Assembly (NCBI RefSeq): GCF_020382885.2
Contig: NC_058504.1
Span: 6,996,519-7,060,518 of the forward strand
DNA: 64,000 nucleotides
DNA from: Scatophagus argus
Lineage: Eukaryota; Chordata; Actinopteri; Scatophagidae
Direction: 5' to 3'
The notes beneath the pieces are model-generated. The model had not been told where the DNA came from and did no database searches. It saw nothing but the letters and a program-made list of their open reading frames with translations. A program made the translations under genes and the position numbers. Below, piece after piece: positions 55,090 through 64,000 of the stretch; position 1 is the stretch's first letter; the number at the start of each line of letters is the position of its first letter.

Positions 55090-56455
55090 CAGCAGTAATA
55101 ATACCAGAAGTATTGGAATTGTAGATAATGATAATGACAATGAAGTATACGGAAGGTACTATGGTGATTGTGATAGCAATATTAGTAACAATAATAATGG
55201 TAGCAACGGCAGCAGAATAGTATTAGAATTACTAATAAAATAGATTATGACTAAACAGTGGTAATCGCATTAAGTTTCGAGCAGGATTGCAGCAGAAGGT
55301 CCAACCACCATCCATGGGAACCTGAGAGATGAGAAAGCACAAGGACTCCAGGGAAGAAGTTGGGTTAGTGATATGCATTAATGGGACATAAATGTGTGCA
55401 GAAGGAGAGGGAGAAGAAGAAAGAGCTCAGTGCATCATGGGAGGACCCCTGGCAGTCTAAGCCTATAGCAGCATAACTAGGGGCCAGGCTAGGTCAGTCC
55501 TAACTATAAGCTTTATCAAACAGGAAAGTTTTTAGTCTACTCTTAAATGTAGAGAGGGTGTCCGCCTCCCGGACCGAAACCGGAAGATGGTTCCATAGTA
55601 GAGGAGCTTGATAACTAAAGGCTCTGGTTCCCAATCTACTTTTGAGGACTATAGGAACCACAAGTAGCCCTGCATTTTGGGAACGCAAAGCTCTGGTGGG
55701 ATAATAGGGTACTATTAACTCTTTAAGGTAGGATGGTGCATGACCGTTCAGGGCTTTATAAGTGAGGAGGAGAATTTTAAAATCTATCCTGAATTTTACA
55801 AGTAGCCAATGTAGAGAAGCCAGAACAGGAGAAATATGATCTCTCATACTGGTTCTTGTGAGTAATCTTGCAGCAGCATTCTGGATTAGCTGAAGAGTCT
55901 TTATAGATTTATTGGGGCAGCCTGATAGAAGGCAGTTACAATAATCCAGCCTGGTGGTAAAGAATGCATGGACTAATTTTTCTGCATCTTTCTGACTCAG
56001 AATTTGTGCAATAAGATGGAACGGTCAAAGGTGTCAAATGCAGCACTAAGGTCTAACAGTACAAGGACAGAGATAAGTCCCTTGTCTGATGCCAGTAGGA
56101 GGTCATTTGTGACTTTGACCAATGCCGTTTCTGTGCTATGATGAGCTCTAAAGCCCGATTGAAAATTCTCAAATAAGTAATTATTTTGAAGAAAGTCACA
56201 TAGCTGATTGGTGACTGTTCTTTCAAGAATCTTGGAAAGAAATGGAAGGTTAGATATTGGTCTATAGTTGCTTAAAACCTCTGGGTCAAGTGTGTGTTTT
56301 TTAAGGAGAGGTTTGACTACAGTTACTAAAGGACCGGGATACATAGCCTGTTATTCGGGACAGATTGATCATGTCTAATGGACAGGTGCTAAGTAAGGGT
56401 AAAGCCTCTTTGAGTAGTTTAGTAATGGGTCTTGTCTGGGGGTTTTGTATTGCGA
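55090..56455 (-). mobile_element. L2-type LINE body (RT segment to 3' UTR), inverted
   Basis: On the minus strand, reverse-transcriptase text of the L2 clade is readable: [53 protein letters not shown] and [11 protein letters not shown] (56344 down to 55997). After a deletion it continues with NYCNCLLSGCP-like text, HWLLVKFRIDFKILLLTYKA and FKSRLKTFLFDKAYS (55847-55500). A 3' UTR-like stretch with CCTAGTTATGCTGCTATAGG runs below 55495. The aspartate-pair core of the RT is lost in the deletion, so it is inactive. The left boundary is approximate. Confidence 0.85.
55500..56344 (-). pseudogene. L2 reverse-transcriptase remnant in two pieces
   Basis: Two open blocks (56344-55997 and 55847-55500) belong to one ancestral ORF2. 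They are separated by a frameshift and an internal deletion just after the AAFDT motif, which removes the region where the FADD-type catalytic residues should be. The upstream part is a further frameshifted piece (56492-56301, PLDMINLS). Confidence 0.8.
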
Positions 56456-56641
56456 ATTCAATTGCCCTGCCACTGTCGCCAAGTGCTTGCACATTGGGGA
56501 ATGTTAGGTCTTTCTGTATTAAAGAATAAAATTAAAGATTAATTAAAATTAAAGAGTATGGTTCATATTTAGAAAGTGTAATGAGATAATTTTTGTTGTG
56601 ATTTGGTGCTATATAAATATTCTGAATTGAATTAAATTAAA
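56456..56641 (+). mobile_element. L2-type LINE 3' tail in opposite orientation
   Basis: CTGCCACTGTCGCCAAGTGC, AGAGTATGGTTCATATTTAG, TTGTTGTGATTTGGTGCTAT and a terminal TTGAATTaAATT repeat form the + strand 3' end of the same LINE type. It joins directly to the inverted body at about 56455. The arrangement fits twin priming. Confidence 0.75.
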
Positions 56642-59270
56642 CTGCATGGCATGAAGTTGGAGGTGGACTGCAACAGGTCCAGAGAGAGGACATGAGTGTT
56701 CAGCAATGACCAAAAAGAACAATTAAACAACCTTCCTCATAATCACAAAACTCACTCATTCTGTTCTAAAGGCAACACTTTCTCATGCCAAGCAGCGGAA
56801 ATGTCAAATTAGCACTATTACAAATGACACAAATTTGATGATAAAATCTTCACATAATTTTTTATCACTTTTACACCTATAAGTTTGTGCTCATTTCACA
56901 AACTTTTATTGTTAATTGGAACTGTCATGGCTGTTTGCTGGTGAGCATTTCCATCAGTGAACCAAATGATCACAATTTAAGCAAGCCAGCCTCTAAAAGT
57001 TAATAACATTTGAGTAGATTACAACAGGTTTTCAAAAGCAGCAGAGCTTCCCACGAACATCTGCTCAGTGCTCCTAGCTTTAAAGGACGCATGTGGCGAA
57101 CTGCATAAATTCTCACTGATGTGTCAGGGGGAAAGACAAAATAAATGTACAAAAATCTACACATACTTGCAGTCACCCACACATATTTTGGTGCTCACTC
57201 ACATTTCTCAAATCCCAGGAGATGAGCTATGGGTGTTGATCCAGGTGCCATCTGATTATTTTTGGCAACCAGGCGTGTCAGGAAATCAGTGATAGATGTT
57301 CTTGGATAACCTTATCACCCCCTTAAACCCACCACAGAGAAAGAGATTGGCCCTTCTGGGAAGACAAAAAAAAATTGAATGATTGAATTTCACATCTATC
57401 ACAGGCAGTGTAACCTGATCCTTCTGCTCTTTCTCTAAGTCTTTACTAATTTTTTATTAATTATGTGAGTGTTAATGGTTGAGCCCTGAGGTGACAGAAA
57501 GAAAGGGAAGGTGTTTTAGAAAGGAGGACACACTGCAGTGAAGCTCGTTGGGACTGGGGATACAGATGTATTCATCAAGTATTCATCTGTTTTAGACAGG
57601 AAGGACTGGACAAACAAACAACCCACACTTTTGTGACTGTGTTGTCTTTGCAGCATGTGGTGCCAATCTTCACCATTTCACCTTTAAAAAAACTATTATT
57701 GTCATGTTTTCAGCACGTACTGCTTGATTAATTCAGTGCTGCCCTCTCTTTCCCCCTTGTCTGTTCATGCATATGTGTGTACTTCTGTGTGGTCCAAATT
57801 AGGTTTAAGACACAACTAGGCATCCACAGAGAAGTAACATAACCTTTCACACAGTATGCATGAGACACACCATCTGTTGTAGTGAGAGGTAACCGAGTCA
57901 CCGTCTGTGCAAACGCCCGCCATGCAGTCTGGCACCATTTGAGCACTGCTCTACTTGGCATGGTGCTGGCTGTGAAACGCCCTTCTCAGATCGCTGTGAG
58001 TGCATGCACACAAACTTCCCTGCATGTATGACAAATAGGCTACAGGAGATGACAGGGTAGATTTTCTCCGCTGAGGTATGAAGAAAAGAGTCCACTATCA
58101 TTACTGGCTGTCCTGCAGGAATTAAAGCTTGAACCACACTAATAACCCTCCTATTGTGTTCAATTGTCAGGAACAGCAATGATGTTCCTGGGTCAGTTTG
58201 ACCCGTAACATAACAGGAATATTAAGCCTCTTCAGATATTCAAGAACAAGACAATAACACTTGTGAGGTGGAAAAGAAGTGCTTCTAAGTTGTTTCAAGT
58301 CTGTCCCTTGTTGACTCATTGAGCTGTTAGAGAGGAGAAGAAAGAGTGAGAGGAAACATCCCCAGGGTTCACACAGAACAACTAGCACTCTGTTCGCAAT
58401 CAAGTACCCACATGAGGTCACTGTCCTGGGAGCAGGATGTATAGCCTGCTTCTTAGTCAACTCTGTGAATATTTGGAGGTGTAGAATGAAGTCCAGAAAC
58501 ACGTGTCACCAGACTCTTTATTGCTCGCTGCAACATGAACTCTTGCCTGTACCTTTAACCCACCTTTCTTCCTTGAAAGGAGAGTTATGTAGATATTTAT
58601 TGGTTTTGTCAGTCCCGGCCAGCACACACATCTCAAACATGATGACGGATGAGAGAACAAGGTGAAATGCTTTTCATGGATTATTTCTTGCTGCAGGCTT
58701 TCCATTTCCTCAAGTTAATGTGAGATGATTGACAGGAGTTAGATTGTAAAGTAACGCCTGCACTCTGATACAACATTTGTCAACTTGGGCACTTGAAGTA
58801 ACATTAAAATGAAGGCCTTATGTTTTGTGTGATGTATTATGCATCCTGGGAAAATGTTCAGTGAAAGTTATTTACAATACTGTGCAAGAATTAATGACGG
58901 CAAGTTTAGATTTTTAAAATTATTAAGTAGAGACAGGGCTAATTAGGAAAATTATTGATTGATTGATTTGAGGAAGAACAACAGTTGAAGGTAAAAGCAT
59001 TTAAAGAGACACATCCATACAGATGCTTTCACTAATCTCGTGTGATTTGACCACCTGTCAGGTATGTATAGGTGTCTACAGACCGCTTGACTCTCCTGTT
59101 TTGTGCAAAGGTTCAGGCAGAACATGCACCTTTATTACTATTAAGCCTTCATCACACCAGAAAGTGTGATGAGAGAACAGGAAAGTTGTTTATCCATGGC
59201 AGGTAAATGTCATTGTTTCAGCTGTGATGCTACTTTTTCCTTGTGTTTCCTTGTTTTTTCTCTCTTGTAT
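56642..59270. other. Gene-poor DNA
   Basis: No supported gene. Short open frames on both strands are not family-like, and no clear repeat was recognised. Confidence 0.45.
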
Positions 59271-59274
59271 CTTC

Positions 59275-59278
<4 letters not shown>

Positions 59279-59328
<50 letters not shown>
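59279..59328 (+). repeat. TG dinucleotide microsatellite
   Basis: About 24 uninterrupted TG units. Two overlapping open frames that cross it are artefacts of the repeat. Confidence 0.95.
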
Positions 59329-59330
<2 letters not shown>

Positions 59331-59334
59331 CACG

Positions 59335-59690
59335 TCTCCTGATTCCTGGCACCTGGCAGTTCACCACACCTGTCTCCTATCCTCTCATCAGGCTCCTCTA
59401 CTTATGCCCCAGCTCAACCCCCAATCACTGCCAGATTGTTCCATCACCTGAGTGGTAGTTTTCAGTTGGCTGCTCTTGTCTGTTGGGGTTATTTCTCCTT
59501 GTGATCTCCTTGTGAGTTTTGCTAACTTCTTTGTTTTTATGCCTGGAAACGGGCAGAGCTTGCCTCCAATGTCCTTGCCTCTTCTAGCCACTCCTTAGCT
59601 GTTCACCTCTGTGAACCTGTGTGAAAATAAACCATAAACTCCCATCCATTCCTCCATGTCTGAGTCTGCTTTTGAGCCCAATTGAAAACC
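59335..59690 (+). mobile_element. Possible retroelement 3' end or solo LTR
   Basis: CCAGCTCAACCCCCAATCAC, a T-rich middle, then TGTGTGAAAATAAACCATAA and TGAGTCTGCTTTTGAGCCC resemble the poly(A)-signal end of fish LTR-type repeats (AATAAA, then CTGAGTCTGC...). Flanking target duplications were not established. Confidence 0.35.
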
Positions 59691-62600
59691 AAACCAAATG
59701 TTTGCTTTTAATTACCGTGTCTGCTTGAGAGAATCCTACAATTACAACAGTCAACTGAAGTTTATTTTGACCCACAAATTTCAGTTGTATATGCTGGTGG
59801 GCATTTTTTTTTTTCAATGGCAGATATGCCCCAGTGTAACTAATATCATTAACTATGTCTTAAACCCATGCAGCTGTATGAGTTTAAAATTCCCATATGA
59901 TAAAACCTTATCTTCTAGTGACAAGACAAATTCACCCTTTGGCTTCAAGTAGACTGAACTTTGACCAGCAAAGCTGCAGCCACTTGTGGTTGACCCAACC
60001 TCGCTGTCACTGTCTGTAGCTGAAGACGAGACGGAGGAAAATGTGATTGTCACTGTGTCCAACTAGCCAGTATAGTATGATAAGAGAGATGGATCGCTGT
60101 GAGTCGGGAGAATGTAATAATGCACAACCACAACCAAACAAAGCACAGACCAGCAGACTGATTTCCCACGTGCACCACCTCCTGCGCTGCTGAGGTTCAG
60201 TGTGACAATCACCTCAGCAGGCGACGATTATTCGCCTGCATTTACGTATGTGTGACTGTACTCTGAAACATTTTACTGGAACAGACCCATCGTTAATGTT
60301 ATAAGTTGCACCTGGGCCTGTTCTACTAAAATGAATCAAAAAGTCTGACAAAGTTTACAAGGCAGTTGGTGACCTCTCATAAATCCCAGGCTGGCTCTGC
60401 CAAATTTCAACCTGAATGAGGTCTAATCAGGCAAAATAAATGGAAATACCTGTGTGGTTGTGCCAGTGGTATGTAGGAGCTTTAAAACCTCTCAGAACAA
60501 AAAGAGGAAAAAAAATCTCCAAACAAACAAAAAATAGGTATACATCTCCTTTGAAGCAAAGGGAAATGAGGCCACTTTGCTTTGGTTTGTCATGCAGAAG
60601 GTAGAGGTCTGCATTTGGCAGGGAGTGTAGCTGTTAAATGGGTCCAACAAATATTTAAAGCCCCGCTTCATCACCCAGGTCTGGCGCTTTGACATAGCAA
60701 TGATTATAGGTACAATAACTAATCCCTCATTAATGTTGTGTCCACACTGCTCCAGCTCGCAAAGATAGGAAATCAATGTACTTTTGCCTGAAGCAAGAAC
60801 TGAGAGCTGTCCATCTCTCATATTCAAACAACACGTACTTTCCACATTGAAAGATTGTCCCTAGGACAAAATAATATCGTTTTATGAGGAGGGGCTTTGG
60901 TTTGAGAGACTGAGCTATGCCACATTTCTGCAGGAGAAATCATAGCTGAGGTGATTCAGGTCACGTTAGACTTGTGTTTGTTAATTTGAGAGTAAGAAAG
61001 ACAAACTCTGCACCCATAGTCCAGTGGGAGGAAGCCAAAGACTTTAATGATCTAGAAGAAAATATTCATTTTTTTTCCTCTAATTCCCCTTAAACTGTTG
61101 ACGGAGCTTTTTCATTCTTGCAAAAAATGTAATGTTCATTTGAATTACAAATTCAAATGAACATTACAAATATGTGTTTTGGCAAAAGATCCCCATGGCA
61201 CTGAGTCGCTCTTTAAAGATTCAGAAAGCATAAAGCAAACCCATCTCACCCCCACTGAAGTAGTCCAACTCCCAGCAGAGATGGTAATGTATTGTTCCAA
61301 ATACTCTCAATGTAAGCTTGTTAGGCAGTTAAAATTGCAATCGTTGAGGCATAGAAGAAATTTTACAGTAACAGTCTTTCAAATTGAGGTCTCAGCAAAA
61401 AATAAAATAAAAACTTGAAACAACCAAAGCTCTGAAAGGGATTGATTAATGTTGCCAGCTCATGCAAGTTCAGTGAAGCAGTATAGTAGAACAGCCATGA
61501 ATGGCAGTAAAGATAATACCAGAAAGCTGAAATGGCTCTTTAGAGGTCTTCATCCTGTCTTCGGTACGCAGCTGGATCATCCTTTTGGACCTCTGGTTTG
61601 GTTTACAGACACTGACATACATGCACACCCGCATATAGTAAAGCACACAAACAGAGTCTGCCTGATCCAACATGGCAACCCTTTGTTATCTGCTTCTCGC
61701 CAGCTTTGTTTGCATGGATCATCTGGAAACTCCATTTGTTGTTGCCATTTTAGGGACACAGGAAAAGGACGAGACAACAAACTCTAAATGCACATCCTGA
61801 ACCACTGGTGCTGTCTTCAAACTAAAAGGGCTTCTGGACCATAAATTGAACAGATGGTGCAAAAGTTAAATTCTTAACACTGATGGTAAAAAACTGTTTC
61901 AAAACAGTTAGCAGCTCTGAAAATGGAGCTGTGCAGCAATGGTTGTCAGTAAGACCAGGAGCTAAATCAAGTTCCCTGAGGGGGGCTAAACTTTTGTATG
62001 GAACAAAAACAAATTAAAAACCAAAAAAACAAAAAACAAAAAAAGTTTCCACACATGTTGGACGCATACAATAAATTAAAAAAAATACCTTTTGCACAAA
62101 ATGTTTTTTGTAGCTACTTAGGCAGCTCAGCTAATTTTCGGGTGTTTCTAACAGGTTGTTAAGCTTTTGGAATTTGGTTGTTCTTTTCACCTAATAGTAA
62201 ATATGTAAATATGGCCAGTTTAAGTGGCTCAAAACCTAAAGCTATCTGACTTGGAGAGGAATTCACCAGAGGGGACTGCCTGCCTGCCTGTCTTTATTGT
62301 ATAACCAATTAGAGGTGCGCTGTCCACATGAATTTGGACTCTGAGCTCTCAAACTTCGTGCACAGGAAACCAAAAATGAAATAGGTTTCTGGTTGAAAGT
62401 GCCCTAAATCTGCCTCCTCTGAGAGTTCTGCTATTTCTTGCATTGATATTAATCTTTTGTATAACTTTCTGAGAGAAATGAAAGATCTCTATCGGCGCAA
62501 AGTGACCACTTTTTGAGAGGATATGATCTATGCATTGATCATGAATAGCATACTTTATGAACATGTGTCTGTAACACATTTTATTGCAACTTGCCTCAGT

Positions 62601-62900
62601 CAATAAAAAAAAAAAAAAAACACAGAAAACTGAAGTACATGGAGACAAAGGAATAAAGGAGAACATGCAAGCCTATAAAAAAGCGCCAGTAAAGTACAGA
62701 ATAAAGTAAAAAAAATATTTAATGTAGGCCTAATGACATTGTGTCTAATGGACTGCATTTTTGAGTGCCTGTAATATTAGGACAAAATAATCTGATCAAA
62801 TGGAAATAGGTTCATTATTAGAATATTCAAAAGCAGGTTAAGATCACGAAAAACGAGCCACACCATGAATCCCAGTAGGAATATTTTGACCTTTTTGTTG
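59691..62900. other. Gene-poor DNA upstream of the next gene
   Basis: No supported coding sequence. It contains the perfect hairpin at 61128-61168 and A-rich runs near 62010-62045 and 62605-62620. Regulatory content cannot be judged from one sequence. Confidence 0.4.
61128..61168. repeat. Perfect 19-bp inverted repeat, 3-base loop
   Basis: TGTAATGTTCATTTGAATT (61128-61146) and its exact complement (61150-61168) are separated by ACA. It would make a near-complete AT-rich cruciform or RNA hairpin. The stem is too short and symmetric for a typical microRNA precursor. Confidence 0.9.
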
Positions 62901-62929
62901 TAATAACCTTATGTCATCCTTTATTACCG

Positions 62930-63412
62930 CCACGGGAGCCCTGAGTCCCGTCCTGCACAAACAGCTTCCACTGCCTCCCTCCCCGCATGGCCGCGGCTCT
63001 TCCCGGCAACACTCAGCATCTCTTCAGCAGCGGACTCAAAGACTTGTGCTACCGCCTCGACGCGCAACAGAAGGCTCTCCCTCCCTCCCTGTCCCTTCCT
63101 CTCTCTCTCCGTCTCTCAATACCGGACCCTACAGCGCGCAGGGCAACTTTCTCTCATATTGATACGCGCGGCTCTGGCTTTGCGCTAAAGCACGACGCCG
63201 TCGTGGAAGAAACTGATGAGATTCTAAGTAAAGAAAAAAAAAACAGCATCAAGAAGCAAAACAAAACGATTGAAGGATTTTTCGAGAGATTATTCTGTTT
63301 GAGCCAATAATGATCTCCACATGCATGACAGGACATCCTCTTCTTGCCGTGTAATTATACAGCTGTACGTGTAGGTCCGACTCGTTACCTAAAATTCTCA
63401 TTTGACACAGAG
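62930..63412 (+). promoter_or_regulatory. GC-richer leader/5' UTR of an unidentified gene
   Basis: After about 20 kb of AT-rich DNA, the stretch 62930-63200 is rich in C, G and CpG (for example CATGGCCGCGGCTCTTCCCG), with a CTCC/TCTC pyrimidine tract at 63077-63117. This suggests a CpG-type promoter. An upstream open frame of 107 codons (62987-63310) begins in good context (GCATGGC). It could be a uORF or simply chance. Confidence 0.5.
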
Positions 63413-63455
63413 ATGGATCTGTGGGGAGTTTATCTGTTTCATCTCATAACTTTGG
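63413..63455 (+). CDS. Putative first coding exon, signal-peptide start of a secreted or membrane protein
   Basis: ATG at 63413 (context ACAGAGATGG) opens MDLWGVYLFHLITL plus one base, followed by the strong donor GGGTAAGT at 63456. A hydrophobic 14-residue start ending in phase 1 is typical of the first exon of secreted ligands and receptors. The rest of the gene lies beyond the window and I do not recognise it. TGFA and many receptor genes share this exon layout, but nothing here decides between them. It could be a chance ORF, although the GC-rich leader and good donor argue for a real gene. Confidence 0.4.
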
Positions 63456-64000
63456 GTAAGTAAAGACTTGTCTTTTAAATAGATTTGTTGGCAGGTTTAT
63501 CTGTCTTTAACTGGGGGAAACAATCCAACCTGTTCCACTAAGTGCTTGATTAGTGCAAATAACCAAATCAATCAAGTATAAGGAGTTTTGACAATCGTGT
63601 CTTCCTTTCTAGCATCTTTGGTTTGGGTGCCGAGCTCTCAAATCGTATCATAAGACAAAAACTTTCATTTTGTACAACTGCTGAACAATAATTTCAAAAC
63701 AACACGCATTTTCCGTCAGAGATGAGCTGGATTGCTCGGTATTGTATGGTGTGCTATGCGAAAAGGAGCTTTGCATTCGCGCATGTGCGTAAATGCGTGC
63801 GTCTGAGCGCGTGTGTTTCTGTGCACGCAAAAAAAAACAAACAAAAAAAAAAAACTGCACAAGAATGAACGTCCTTTTTTTCCTTGTTGCATTCATTTCA
63901 TTACTTACTGCAATATCTCATATTCACATTCAGGTACATCACACGATATTTATAAAATGGGCTATAATATTCAATAGATTTTCATTGTTACACCCAATTA
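63456..64000 (+). other. Presumed first intron of the unidentified gene
   Basis: No second exon is seen before the window ends. The stretch contains a GCGTGTG-rich segment (63777-63825) and an A-rich run (63828-63853). Confidence 0.35.

Noticed and set aside
59224-59458. Two open frames over the TG array giving Cys/Val repeats
   Set aside because: They are pure products of the dinucleotide repeat.
61128-61168. MicroRNA precursor
   Set aside because: A 19-bp perfect stem with a 3-base loop is too short and too symmetric for a canonical precursor.

Overview
The window is nuclear DNA from a teleost fish, most likely a percomorph. It has short exons with GT-AG introns, vertebrate protein families at near-human similarity, and a dense scatter of fish-type repeats: Tc1/mariner remnants, an L2-type LINE, short LINE tails and MITE-like elements. 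All four recognisable genes lie on the + strand. No RNA gene, CRISPR array or prokaryotic-type system was found.

Layout. Positions 1-1887 are upstream or intronic sequence of a BEND4-like gene, whose last four coding exons occupy 1888-5969, followed by a long 3' UTR. A complete RAB11FIP5 gene (six coding exons, 1476 codons, 9115-20838) comes next. It holds one very large in-frame exon of 2514 nt. A complete SFXN5 gene (14 coding exons, 325 aa, 22963-30802) and a complete SMYD5 gene (13 coding exons, 417 aa, 33296-40115) follow. In all three complete genes the exon phases join and the summed lengths divide by three, which strongly supports the models. From 40116 to about 62900 there is a gene-poor stretch of roughly 23 kb with decayed repeats. 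It includes an L2 LINE whose body is inverted relative to its own 3' tail. At 62900-63455 a GC-richer leader ends in a short signal-peptide-like first coding exon with a good donor, so another, unidentified gene probably starts there and leaves the window.

How the genes relate. They are not an operon and do not form one pathway. They encode a BEN-domain nuclear factor, a Rab11 recycling-endosome adaptor, a mitochondrial sideroflexin and a SET/MYND lysine methyltransferase. From memory of the human map, SFXN5, RAB11FIP5 and SMYD5 are neighbours on 2p13, so this looks like conserved local synteny, whereas BEND4 is on human chromosome 4.

The observations most worth a second look are the frame-neutral giant exon of RAB11FIP5 with clustered NPF and PPPLPPR motifs, two GC-AG introns in SFXN5, an exact inverted pair of ZNF143-like motifs upstream of SFXN5, the inverted L2 element, a perfect 19-bp hairpin at 61128-61168 and the unassigned first exon at 63413. 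I found no convincing previously undescribed biological system. All family names are from memory and inspection; no search was run.
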